This document shows positions 9,513 to 17,809 of a DNA stretch of 64,000 bases, in pieces. The DNA comes from Aquimonas sp046318115 (lineage in GTDB: Bacteria > Pseudomonadota > Gammaproteobacteria > Xanthomonadales > Xanthomonadaceae): the NCBI GenBank assembly GCA_046318115.1, contig JBKCVA010000063.1, forward strand, positions 24,025-88,024. Direction: 5' to 3'. The number at the start of each line of letters is the position of its first letter. Within the stretch, counting starts at the first letter, position 1. The notes under the pieces were generated by a model. It was not told the origin of the DNA and searched no databases. It saw nothing but the letters and a program-made list of their open reading frames with translations. Made by a program: the position numbers and the translations under genes.

Positions 9513-10613
9513 TTAGAGGCGCATCGGCATCACGACGTGGCGATTACGCCCATGACTGGGCTCGCGCACAAGCGCACTCGACCCGGAATCGCGGAACAGC
9601 AGCAGCGCGTCGTCCTCAGACAATGCAGCCAACGCCTCCAGCAGATAGCTGGCGTTAAATCCTATCGACAAGCCCGAGACCGAGGTGTCCGCCTCGACCT
9701 CCTCGACCGCCTCCTCCTGTTCGGGGTTATGCGCAGAAACCCGCACCACCTGGGCGTCGATCTCAATACGGACGCCTCGATACTTCTCGTTCGACAGAAT
9801 CACAGCACGCTGCAGAGCCGTGCGAAGGGCGTCCCGATTCACTTTGACTTCCTTGTCAGCGCCGAGAGGGATCACCGCCTCGTAGTCCGGGAAGCGCCCA
9901 TCAATGAGCTTGGAACTGAACGAGACGTCCTCGCGCCGCAAGCGGACATGGGTCCTACCCACTTCAAGCTCTATCTCCCGATCGCTGTTCTCCAACAGGC
10001 GCAGCAATTCCAAGACGCCCTTCCGAGGCACGATCAGCTGGCGTCGGACCTGCGGACCCGACAGCAACTCTGTCTCACTGAGCGCCAAACGATGGCCATC
10101 CGTGGCAACACAGCGAAGCTCTGACCCACTCGCGTCAAGCAAAAGGCCATTGAGATAGAACCGCACATCCTGCTGAGCCATCGCGAAAGCGGTGCTGTCG
10201 AATGCGCGCTTCAGCGCGCCCTCCGGCAAGCGTAAACGCTCGACAATCTCCGACTCGTCACTATTCGGATACTCGTCCGCGCCCAGGCCGGCGAGCGTGT
10301 AACGACTCCGACCCGCTGTCACCGAGATACGGTCACCGCTCGCGGACACGTTCACCGTCACGCCATCAGGCAAGGCTCTAACGATCTCGAAAAACTTGCG
10401 CGCCGGGATCGTGATCGCTCCCGGCTCCCCGTCACTGCAACCCACCCGCGCAACGAGCTCCACCTCGAGGTCGGTGGCAGTAAGCGAAAGCGTCCCCTGT
10501 TCGAGGACGACGAGGAGATTCGAGAGTACCGGCATGGTCTGACGTTTCTCGACCACGCTGACCACCTGCTGCAAAGGCTTCAACAACACTTCGCGCGTCA
10601 GACTGAACCGCAT
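9513..10613 (-). CDS. dnaN: DNA polymerase III sliding clamp (beta subunit)
   Basis: The ring-shaped processivity clamp of the replicase; 366 residues, the usual length. The protein begins MRFSLTREVLLKPLQQVVSV and ends in the conserved HVVMPMRL, which forms part of the partner-binding cleft; the three repeated clamp domains each of about 120 residues can be followed, including LPEGALKRAFDSTAFAMAQQ and YLEALAALSEDDALL-like segments. It lies downstream of dnaA across the putative origin. Confidence 0.98.
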   Translation of the reverse strand: MRFSLTREVLLKPLQQVVSVVEKRQTMPVLSNLLVVLEQGTLSLTATDLEVELVARVGCSDGEPGAITIPARKFFEIVRALPDGVTVNVSASGDRISVTAGRSRYTLAGLGADEYPNSDESEIVERLRLPEGALKRAFDSTAFAMAQQDVRFYLNGLLLDASGSELRCVATDGHRLALSETELLSGPQVRRQLIVPRKGVLELLRLLENSDREIELEVGRTHVRLRREDVSFSSKLIDGRFPDYEAVIPLGADKEVKVNRDALRTALQRAVILSNEKYRGVRIEIDAQVVRVSAHNPEQEEAVEEVEADTSVSGLSIGFNASYLLEALAALSEDDALLLFRDSGSSALVREPSHGRNRHVVMPMRL

Positions 10614-10766
10614 ACCTCAACCCTCAAGTTCTTGAAGCTTATAAAAGACTGTTGGTGATGATGGGCTCTCAGAAAAACCTTGATAAGCCCAACAAGCCAC
10701 TGAGTTTCAACGATTTTTCGGAGGCAACGAAGCTGTGGGGGAAGCGGTCGGCACCTGTGGACGGCC

Positions 10767-10775
10767 TGTGGATAA
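10767..10775 (-). promoter_or_regulatory. perfect DnaA box
   Basis: TGTGGATAA on the plus strand, i.e. TTATCCACA on the minus strand. Confidence 0.85.
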
Positions 10776-10813
10776 GAAAAGCGCTCATCCATCGTCCCTA
10801 CGCTGTCTCCAGC

Positions 10814-10822
10814 TTATCCACA
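10814..10822 (+). promoter_or_regulatory. perfect DnaA box
   Basis: TTATCCACA on the plus strand, 38 bp from and inverted to the box at 10767. Confidence 0.85.
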
Positions 10823-10862
10823 GCTTACCAAGTTGGACTGCGCACACCGCGTGGCAACCGCC

Positions 10863-12212
10863 CTACTCCGTGAGACGTCGGACCAGCTTGTCCCAGTCCT
10901 CGCGCGCCTTGGGATCGTCGCCTACCAAGGCTCGGACGACTTTGCAGGCATGCATCACCGTGGTGTGGTCGCGGCCGCCGAACGCGTCTCCGATCTCCGG
11001 AAGACTGTGCTCGGTCAGCTCCTTCGCCAGGGCCATTGCCATCTGCCGCGGACGCGCCAGCGAGCGCGTGCGCCGCTTGGAGAGCAGGTCCGAGACCCGA
11101 AGCTGGAAATAGTCCGCCACGGTCTTCTGGATGTTGACGAGCGAGATCACTGCCTGCTGTGCACGAAGAAGGTCCCGCAGGGCCTCCTGAGCGAACTCCT
11201 CGGTGATTGCACGCCCCATGAAGTTGGCGCGTGCGGCCAAGGTGTTGAGCGCACCTTCCAGGTCCCGCACGTTGGAACGCATGCGGCGCGCGATCAGAAA
11301 CGCCACGTTCTCCGGGAGCGGTACGCCTTTCTGCGAGGCCTTCGCCAGCAGGATCGCTGCCCGGGTTTCGAAGTCCGGGGGCTCGATCGCCACCGACAAG
11401 CCCCAGCCGAGGCGCGACTTCAGGCGTGGCTCCAGGTTGTCGACCTCCTTCGGATAGCGATCACACGTCAGGATGATTTGCTGCTTCAACTCAAACAGTG
11501 CGTTGAAGGTGTGGAAGAACTCCTCCTGGGTGCGGTCCTTGCCAGCGAAGAACTGGATGTCGTCGATGAGCAGGGCGTGCACCGAATGGAACTGCCGCTT
11601 GAACTGCTCCATGGCTTTGTCGGCTAGCGCCTTCACCATGGCCGCGAAGAACTGCTCCGAGCGGAGGTAGAGCACGCGCATGCCCGGGTTGCGCGCCAGC
11701 ATGTAATTGCCAGCCGCGTGCATCAGATGGGTCTTGCCGAGGCCAGTGCCGCCGTACAGCAGCAGTGGGTTGTAAGCCTTGCCCGGGTCCTTGGCGACTT
11801 GCAGAGCGGCCGCACGGCCGAGTTGATTGGAACTGCCCTCGATGAAGGTATCGAAGGTGTAATTCGCGTCGAGGTTGCTAGTGATCGGCTTGCCCTGCGG
11901 CCCGCTGACCTGCAGGCGCACCGTGCCGATGGCGCTGGTCGCCGGCGCCACTACCGGTTCGCGCTCGCGGCTGCGTGGCGTCCCCAGTTCAACGCCAACC
12001 TGCAGGCTCGGGTCTTCGGCGTAGTGCCTCAGGAGTTCCGTGATCCGCGCCAAGTGCTCGTCGCGGACGGTTTCGACGACGAAGGCATTGGGCGCAAGCA
12101 AGGACACACCGCCCTCGCGGGGCTCGGCGTGCAGCGGCTTGATCCAGGTGTAGAAACTCTCGGCCGGGAGTTCGGCTTCAAGGCGTTCAAGACAGCGCAA
12201 CCAAGGCGACAT
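10863..12212 (-). CDS. dnaA: chromosomal replication initiator DnaA
   Basis: Binds DnaA boxes and melts oriC; 449 residues. Domain I begins MSPWLRCLERLEAELPAESF, like other gammaproteobacterial DnaA. The AAA+ core shows Walker A (LLYGGTGLGKTHLM), Walker B (LLIDDIQFFAG) and the domain IV DNA-binding signature GGRDHTTVMHAC. The ATG at 12212 was chosen because GGGAAG lies 6-11 nt upstream and the start aligns with relatives; an in-frame codon 19 residues upstream is less likely. It is transcribed away from rpmH. Confidence 0.98.
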   Translation of the reverse strand: MSPWLRCLERLEAELPAESFYTWIKPLHAEPREGGVSLLAPNAFVVETVRDEHLARITELLRHYAEDPSLQVGVELGTPRSREREPVVAPATSAIGTVRLQVSGPQGKPITSNLDANYTFDTFIEGSSNQLGRAAALQVAKDPGKAYNPLLLYGGTGLGKTHLMHAAGNYMLARNPGMRVLYLRSEQFFAAMVKALADKAMEQFKRQFHSVHALLIDDIQFFAGKDRTQEEFFHTFNALFELKQQIILTCDRYPKEVDNLEPRLKSRLGWGLSVAIEPPDFETRAAILLAKASQKGVPLPENVAFLIARRMRSNVRDLEGALNTLAARANFMGRAITEEFAQEALRDLLRAQQAVISLVNIQKTVADYFQLRVSDLLSKRRTRSLARPRQMAMALAKELTEHSLPEIGDAFGGRDHTTVMHACKVVRALVGDDPKAREDWDKLVRRLTE

Positions 12213-12580
12213 GCAGCTTCCCGAGTGGAGCCCAGCCGGCAGCCGCGAAACGCCACTTGGGCGCGACACGGCTCAGGCGTCGATGGGGATGGGAGAAAGC
12301 CCGATGCTTCCGGACCAGACGCCCACTCGCGATACAGGCCATGCGCTCGCTGTCGCCGGCGGTCACGGGGCCGCTGAAAACACCGGACCGCTGTCGCGCC
12401 CTGAGCTGAGCGTTGCGGCATGCGCGCTGCGATTCCACGAGAGGCATCCAGCCCCGGATGACCGGGCGGCCTGCCAGTCTACGCCGCGCGGCAAGCAGTG
12501 CCAACCGCGCCCCGCTTGACAGGCGACAGACAGGCCCCGTATTCTCCGCGGTCTTTCTGCCCAGACATCGAGTCGCTGTC
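12213..12580. other. divergent dnaA/rpmH intergenic region
   Basis: About 368 bp without a supported gene. It holds the rpmH promoter near its right end and must hold the dnaA promoter on the other strand. No DnaA box consensus was found by eye. Confidence 0.6.
12516..12545 (+). promoter_or_regulatory. sigma70-type promoter of rpmH
   Basis: TTGACA (12516-12521), 18-bp spacer, TATTCT (12540-12545), 35 bp before the rpmH start codon. The -35 is perfect consensus. Confidence 0.75.
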
Positions 12581-12715
12581 ATGAAGCGCACCTTCCAGCC
12601 CAGCAACCTCAAGCGCGCCCGCACCCACGGTTTCCGTGCCCGCATGGCCACCGCCGACGGCCGCAAGGTCCTGTCCGCGCGCCGCGCCAAGGGTCGCAAG
12701 CGCCTCTGCCCGTAA
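12581..12715 (+). CDS. rpmH: 50S ribosomal protein L34
   Basis: Small basic ribosomal protein of 44 residues, the usual length. It begins MKRTFQPSNLKRARTHGFR and has the conserved R-M-A-T-x-x-G-R-K-V-L-x-x-R-R-A-K-G-R pattern to the end. It stands first in the rpmH-rnpA-yidC-mnmE cluster, opposite dnaA, and has a strong promoter. Confidence 0.98.
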   Translation: MKRTFQPSNLKRARTHGFRARMATADGRKVLSARRAKGRKRLCP

Positions 12716-12843
12716 GCGGGCACGCGTTCCCCGTCGACGCCTGAGGGCGTCGCGGCGCCTGCCGACGACGCGTCCACGCTTCGATCGGTACTCGCAGGCC
12801 TGGCATCCGCCGGGCCTGCTGCGTTTGCGGGGTCGCTACTCCT

Positions 12844-13359
12844 ATGCGCGAAAACGCCCCCGATTCCGCTGCCCGGACGCGTCTGCGTCCTTCGGCACGC
12901 ATGCGCCTGCCGCGTGAATTCAGCCGCTGCCTCGATGCCGGGCAACGCATGGGCGGCGCTTACTACCGCTGCACGGTCCTGCTGGACCCGCAAGCCTCGG
13001 GCCCGCGGATCGGCTTCGCCATTTCGCGCAAGGTCGACAAGCGTGCCGTGGTGCGCAACCGTTTGAAGCGCCTAGCCCGTGAAGCATTCCGCCAGTTGCG
13101 CGATCACCTCCCGGCGGGCGACTACGTGTTCATGGCCAAGCGGGAAGCGGCGAGCGCCAGCCCCGCCCCGTTGCGACTTGACTTGCAGCGCCTGCTGGAG
13201 CGGGCACGTGCGTTGAAGCCCCCTGCCGCGCACGTCACAATGCCGCCCGCATCCACGCCCTGCCCCGGCCCTGCCGACGTCGCGCCGGGCGGCCCATCGT
13301 CTCCCCTTCCGCAAGCCGGGCCTGCTCCCTGCCCCGGCGACGACCGAGTGTCCGAATGA
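12844..13359 (+). CDS. rnpA: ribonuclease P protein component with long Pro-rich tail
   Basis: Protein subunit of RNase P, which matures tRNA 5' ends. The core shows PRIGFAISRKVDKRAVVRNR and the RNR motif RNRLKRLAREAFR. At 171 residues it is longer than typical RnpA (about 120-140): the last 45 or so residues are a Pro/Ala/Gly-rich tail without recognisable domain. The start at 12844 is preferred because the segment RLRPSARMRLPREFSRC resembles the N-terminal region of relatives; an ATG at 12901 is the alternative. The stop overlaps the yidC start by 4 bp; no yidD lies between them. Confidence 0.92.
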   Translation: MRENAPDSAARTRLRPSARMRLPREFSRCLDAGQRMGGAYYRCTVLLDPQASGPRIGFAISRKVDKRAVVRNRLKRLAREAFRQLRDHLPAGDYVFMAKREAASASPAPLRLDLQRLLERARALKPPAAHVTMPPASTPCPGPADVAPGGPSSPLPQAGPAPCPGDDRVSE

Positions 13360-15020
13360 ACCAAGCGCGCACCTTTCTGTTCATTGCCTGGCTGATGGTG
13401 GCCTACCTCGCCTGGGACACCTGGCAGCAGGACTACAGTCGGCCGCGGCCACAAGCGGCCGACCAGACCGAGCAGGCGGCCCCGCCTGCCGCCGGCGAGT
13501 TGCCCGAATTCCAGCCGGGAGCCAGCACCGGCGCTGGCGCGGGCGCAGCGCCTGCCGCTGCGACAACCTCCGCAGGCCAGCGCCTGAGCGTGCGCACCGA
13601 CGTCCTCGATCTGGTCATCGACACCCAGGGCGCAAGCCTCGTGCAGGCCGACCTGCTGGCCTATTCCCAGGAGCCCAAGCCCGATTCGCCGCCCGTGCGC
13701 CTGATGAGCACCCAGGGCCAGCGTTACTTCATCGGGCAGTCCGGCTACGTGGGCACACGCGCCGACTTGCCCAACCACCTGAGCCTGTTCAGTGCCGATG
13801 CGGAGCGTTTCGAGCTCGGCGACGAGGCGCGACTCGAAGTCCCGCTGCGCTGGACCTCGGCGGATGGCCTGAGCCTCGTGCGCACCTTCGTGTTCGAGCG
13901 CGGCAGCTATGTCATCGACGTCCAGGACCGCTTCGAAAACGCCAGCGGCGAGCCTGTCGAACTGAGCGCCTATCGCCAGCTGGTGCGGGTGACGCCGCCG
14001 CCGCTGCCGGGTTCGAGCTTCACCAACCCGGCGGCCTACAGTTTCACTGGTGGAGCTTTCTACAGCCCAGACCACAAGTACGAGACGCGCAAGCTTGGGG
14101 AGTTCTCTGGGCAACCAGAGGTCTCAGCGGCTCACGGTTGGATCGCGATGATCGAGCATTACTTCTTTGCTGCCTGGATACCGCCGGCCGAGGAAGTTCA
14201 GACCTTCAGCACGGACACCGAGTCTGGCGGACGGCATCGAGTCAGAGCGTTGGGCCCGCAGCTACAGATCGCACCAAGCAGCGCGTTGGAAACAAATGCC
14301 CGGATCTATGTGGGTCCCAAGCTGACGGGGCATCTAGAGAGCATCGCCCCGGGGCTCAAGCTCACACCCGATTACGGGATCTTCCGTACGCTCGCTTACC
14401 CGATGTCGGTAGCCTTGAGCTGGCTCCATGATCTGACCGGCAACTGGGGCTGGGCGATCGTCCTGCTGGTGGTCATCCTGAAGCTCGCCCTGTTCAAGCT
14501 CTCCGAAGCCCAGTACAAGAGCTTCGCCAAGATGCGCGCGGTGCAGCCGCGCATCGAAGCCCTGAAGGAGCGCTACGGCGAGGATCGCCAGAAGTTCCAG
14601 ACGGCGATGATGGAGCTGTACAAGAAAGAGAAGATCAACCCGATGGGCGGCTGCCTGCCCATCCTGATCCAGATCCCGATCTTCATCTCGCTGTACTGGG
14701 TGCTGATCGAAGCGGTCGAGCTCCGCCACGCGCCGTGGATCCTGTGGATCCACAACCTCACTGCGCCGGACCCCTACTTCATCCTGCCCGTGCTGAACCT
14801 GCTGACCATGTGGGCCACGCAGAAGCTGTCGCCGACGCCGGGCATGGACCCGATGCAGAAGCGGATCATGCAGATCATGCCGATCGCCTTCGGCGTGATG
14901 TTCGCCTTCTTCCCGGCCGGCCTGGTGCTGTACTGGACCACCAACGGTGCGTTGGGTCTGCTGCAGCAGTGGATCATCCTGCGTCGCCACGGCGATCAGG
15001 CCACGCCCAAGACGGCCTGA
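13356..15020 (+). CDS. yidC: membrane protein insertase YidC
   Basis: Inner-membrane insertase, alone or with SecYEG; 554 residues. N-terminal membrane anchor (TFLFIAWLMVAYLAWDTW), a large periplasmic domain (about residues 60-345) and the C-terminal membrane core with the conserved hairpin (AQYKSFAKMRAVQPRI, MGGCLPILIQIPIFISLYWV) and the last helices (FAFFPAGLVLYWTTNGALGL). It starts within the rnpA stop (ATGA overlap), suggesting translational coupling. The stretch at about 14041-14340 has visibly lower G+C (about 59% by hand count against about 70% in sampled flanking lines). Confidence 0.97.
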   Translation: MNQARTFLFIAWLMVAYLAWDTWQQDYSRPRPQAADQTEQAAPPAAGELPEFQPGASTGAGAGAAPAAATTSAGQRLSVRTDVLDLVIDTQGASLVQADLLAYSQEPKPDSPPVRLMSTQGQRYFIGQSGYVGTRADLPNHLSLFSADAERFELGDEARLEVPLRWTSADGLSLVRTFVFERGSYVIDVQDRFENASGEPVELSAYRQLVRVTPPPLPGSSFTNPAAYSFTGGAFYSPDHKYETRKLGEFSGQPEVSAAHGWIAMIEHYFFAAWIPPAEEVQTFSTDTESGGRHRVRALGPQLQIAPSSALETNARIYVGPKLTGHLESIAPGLKLTPDYGIFRTLAYPMSVALSWLHDLTGNWGWAIVLLVVILKLALFKLSEAQYKSFAKMRAVQPRIEALKERYGEDRQKFQTAMMELYKKEKINPMGGCLPILIQIPIFISLYWVLIEAVELRHAPWILWIHNLTAPDPYFILPVLNLLTMWATQKLSPTPGMDPMQKRIMQIMPIAFGVMFAFFPAGLVLYWTTNGALGLLQQWIILRRHGDQATPKTA

Positions 15021-15053
15021 TTCGCCACAGGGAACTCACGATTCTCGACAGAC

Positions 15054-15086
15054 CAGCGGCCGCGGCGCGCAAGCACGCGGCCGCTG
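15054..15086 (+). terminator. hairpin between yidC and mnmE
   Basis: Perfect 11-bp inverted repeat CAGCGGCCGCG / CGCGGCCGCTG with an 11-nt loop, 34 bp after the yidC stop. No T-tract follows; it could attenuate or punctuate transcription before mnmE. Confidence 0.5.
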
Positions 15087-15111
15087 TCGCATCCGGAGGG
15101 AGGAAAACGCC

Positions 15112-16506
15112 ATGCGCCACGCTTCTGCCGGGTCGCAGTCCACGGCCTCCGCCGCGTCGTCGAGCGCGCGCACCGACACCATCGCCGCCATCGCCACCGC
15201 CGCGGCCCCCGCCGGGCTGGGCGTGGTCCGCCTGTCGGGGCCTCAGTCGATCGCGATCGCGCACCGCCTGAGCGACATCAAGCCCAGGCCGCGCCACGCC
15301 CACTACGTGCGTTTCCGCGATGCCGAGGGCGAGGTCATCGACGATGGCCTGCTGATCGCCTTCGTCGCACCGGCGTCCTACACCGGCGAGGACGTTGTCG
15401 AGCTGCAGGCCCACGGCAGCCCTGCCCTGCTGCGCCTGCTGCTGGCACGCTGCGTGGAACTCGGTGCGCGCCAGGCGCGACCCGGCGAGTTCACCGAGCG
15501 GGCGTTCCTCAACGACCGACTGGACCTCGCCCAGGCCGAGGCCGTGGCCGATCTCATCCATGCCTCGTCGGAAGCCGCGGCCCGCGCCGCGCGGCGCGCA
15601 CTGGACGGCGAGTTCAGCCGCCGCGTCGAGGCGCTGACCGAAGCGCTCACGGGCCTGCGCATCTACGTGGAAGCCGCCATCGACTTCCCCGAGGAAGAGA
15701 TCGATTTCCTCGCCGGCCCTGAACTCAAGTCCCGTCTGCAGCAGGTGTGCGAGCTGATGCAGGCCCTGCTGCGCGAGGCCCGTCGCGGCCAGCGCCTGCG
15801 CGACGGCCTGCACGTGGTCATCGCTGGACCGCCCAATGCCGGCAAGAGCTCGCTGCTGAACGCGCTGGCCGGCAGCGAGCGCGCCATCGTCACCGACATC
15901 GCCGGCACCACCCGCGACCTGCTGCGCGAGTCGGTCCTGATCGATGGCATCGAACTCACCCTGGTCGATACCGCTGGTCTGCGCGAGGGAGCCGATGTGG
16001 TGGAGGCGGAAGGCATTCGTCGAGCCCGCGCCGAGTTCGCCCGCGCTGATCTTGCTCTTGCCGTCCTCGAATGCGGTTCGGAGACGACCCAGATGCCAGC
16101 ATTGCGCGAAGAGCTGGCCGCCCTGCCGCAGGTGTTCTGGCTGCACAACAAATGCGATTTGGCGGCACAGCCGCCACGACGCGAGCCGCAGCCCGATGGA
16201 CAGCACTTCTGGCTGTCCGCGCGCGGGGGTGCCGGCCTCGATGCGCTGCGCGAAGCCTTGAAACAGGCCGCCGGCCTGGGCGAAGCCGCAGAGGGGGCGG
16301 TCAGCGCCCGTGCCCGCCACGTCGAGGCGCTTCAGCAGGCCAACTGCCAGCTCGAAAGCGCCGCGCAACGCCTGGCCGAAGGCAACGGCGAGCTCGCCGC
16401 CGAAGATCTGCGTGCTGCGCAGGAGGCGCTGGGCGGGATTACCGGTCGACTGAGTGCCGACGATCTGCTTGGACGCATCTTCGGTAGCTTCTGCATCGGA
16501 AAGTGA
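15112..16506 (+). CDS. mnmE: tRNA modification GTPase MnmE
   Basis: With MnmG it makes the 5-carboxymethylaminomethyl group on U34 of certain tRNAs. 464 residues: N-terminal tetrahydrofolate-binding domain (TIAAIATAAAPAGLGVVRLSG), helical domain, and inserted G domain with G1 GPPNAGKSSLL, G3 DTAG and G4 NKCD, ending in the hallmark C-terminal CIGK. The ATG at 15112 follows a strong AGGGAGG ribosome site. The first 20 or so residues form a Ser/Ala-rich extension before the usual start of the family. Confidence 0.97.
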   Translation: MRHASAGSQSTASAASSSARTDTIAAIATAAAPAGLGVVRLSGPQSIAIAHRLSDIKPRPRHAHYVRFRDAEGEVIDDGLLIAFVAPASYTGEDVVELQAHGSPALLRLLLARCVELGARQARPGEFTERAFLNDRLDLAQAEAVADLIHASSEAAARAARRALDGEFSRRVEALTEALTGLRIYVEAAIDFPEEEIDFLAGPELKSRLQQVCELMQALLREARRGQRLRDGLHVVIAGPPNAGKSSLLNALAGSERAIVTDIAGTTRDLLRESVLIDGIELTLVDTAGLREGADVVEAEGIRRARAEFARADLALAVLECGSETTQMPALREELAALPQVFWLHNKCDLAAQPPRREPQPDGQHFWLSARGGAGLDALREALKQAAGLGEAAEGAVSARARHVEALQQANCQLESAAQRLAEGNGELAAEDLRAAQEALGGITGRLSADDLLGRIFGSFCIGK

Positions 16507-16670
16507 TGCGCATCGCGGAATGCTCACTGCTTCGCCATTTTTTGCAACGCTGTCCGGCCCCGACTTGCGAGCACACGTGAGCGTATGGCACGAATCGCAG
16601 CCGGAGATCCGCTGACGATTGCGCCGGGGGTGGCGCGACGGGTCGGATCCAATCACCAAGGGGAATTGCA

Positions 16671-17639
16671 ATGGGCATGTTCAGGCTGCGCGCTGGCGCG
16701 GTGTCGATTTTCGCGGCCGGGCTGTTGGCCGCATGCGGGGGTTCCGAAGCGCCCCCGGCTGACCCGGCGGCGGCCACCGCGCCCGCGACGGCCGCCCAGC
16801 CTGCCGCGCCCGAGTCCGCGCCAGCGCCAGCGCCTGCACCCGCGCTCGTCGAAGGCGCGGGAAGCATCGAAGTCGCTGAAGCAGCGTTGCGCGAACAGAG
16901 ACTGTTCACCCCAGCCGGAGACAATGCGTTCGAGCTGTTCATCCTCGCCCTCGAGCGCGACCCCGCGTCGCAGCGGGTCAAGGACGCCCTCACCGATCTG
17001 TTTCCCTATGCAGTGCTGCACGTGGAGCAACGCACGGCTGCGCGCGATGCCGAAGACGCCCGCCGCGTGCTCGATCTGATGATGCGCGCCCAACCCGACG
17101 CGCCCGCGCTCGACCGTCTGGAGCGCGGCGTTGAGGCTCTAGAGCGTCGCCTCGCTACTGAGGCCGCCCAGCAGGAAGCGGCGGCCGCTCGCGCCAACGC
17201 CCCTGCCCCTGCCCCGACTCCGGCACCGGCGGTGCCCGCACCGGCCCCTGAACCTGCACCGTCCGCCCCCCCGACGCCGGCCCCCGAGCAGACACCAGCT
17301 CCAGCTCCGGTCACGCCCACGCCCGAACCTACGCCTCCGCCGGCGGCCGCAGCGCCAGCGCCTGCCGCCACCCCGGCGCCCGCGCGGCTTCCGCGCGTGC
17401 TGCGCCAGCCCCCACTGCGTTATCCCGACCAGGCGATGCGCCAAGGCATCGAGGGCTCGGTCACGCTCGACTTCCAGATCAATGCCGACGGCAGCGTTTC
17501 GGATGTCCGCGTGATCCAGGCGAACCCGCAAGGTGTGTTCGAGCGCGAGGCCATGTCGGTCGTTCGCCGCACCCGATTCGAGGAGCCGCCCGCACCGACC
17601 CGGGCGCGCCGCACCATCGAATTCACGCTGGGTGACTGA
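16671..17639 (+). CDS. lipoprotein with TonB-type C-terminal domain (copy 1)
   Basis: A 322-residue predicted lipoprotein: the signal sequence ends in a lipobox with Cys22 (GLLAAC) followed by Gly, so Lol sorting to the outer membrane is predicted. After a short Pro/Ala linker comes a conserved helical domain (about residues 58-150, EAALREQRLFTPAGDNAFEL), a long Pro/Ala/Thr-rich spacer, and a TonB C-terminal domain (about residues 240-322; LRYPDQAMRQGIEGSVTLDF). The next gene has the same architecture, so they are tandem paralogues. A GGGGA site precedes the ATG. Function unknown; the TonB domain normally sits on an inner-membrane anchor, so an outer-membrane-tethered form is unusual. Confidence 0.82.
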   Translation: MGMFRLRAGAVSIFAAGLLAACGGSEAPPADPAAATAPATAAQPAAPESAPAPAPAPALVEGAGSIEVAEAALREQRLFTPAGDNAFELFILALERDPASQRVKDALTDLFPYAVLHVEQRTAARDAEDARRVLDLMMRAQPDAPALDRLERGVEALERRLATEAAQQEAAAARANAPAPAPTPAPAVPAPAPEPAPSAPPTPAPEQTPAPAPVTPTPEPTPPPAAAAPAPAATPAPARLPRVLRQPPLRYPDQAMRQGIEGSVTLDFQINADGSVSDVRVIQANPQGVFEREAMSVVRRTRFEEPPAPTRARRTIEFTLGD

Positions 17640-17809
17640 ATCAGATCCGCGCCCTGCGTCCCGCATTGCGGGTCGCAGGGTGTCGGAGCCGTGACCGCGA
17701 TCGCAGCTCGAAGCCCTTGCCCTCTGGCTGAAGCAAAACTGCAATCCGCTTTCTGCACCCTGTCCGGCTCCCGCGAGCATTCCGGTACGCGGGCCAACAG
17801 GGGCCCTTC

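Larger units (their letters stand above)
10614..10862. other. oriC: putative chromosomal replication origin (oriC) between dnaA and dnaN
   Basis: 249-bp gene-free stretch. It contains two perfect DnaA boxes in opposite orientation (10767-10775 and 10814-10822), a degenerate box TGTGGACGG at 10756-10764 spaced 11 bp from the first perfect box, and an AT-rich stretch at about 10627-10720 that could serve as the unwinding element. No perfect DnaA box was seen in the dnaA-rpmH gap. The region must also contain the dnaN promoter. Origin function is inferred. Confidence 0.72.

Noticed and set aside
12213..12580. Origin in the dnaA-rpmH gap
   Set aside because: No consensus DnaA box seen; the boxes are in the dnaA-dnaN gap.
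13200..13359. Hidden yidD gene overlapping the rnpA end
   Set aside because: The space is too short and none of the frames shows the Cys-containing YidD signature.
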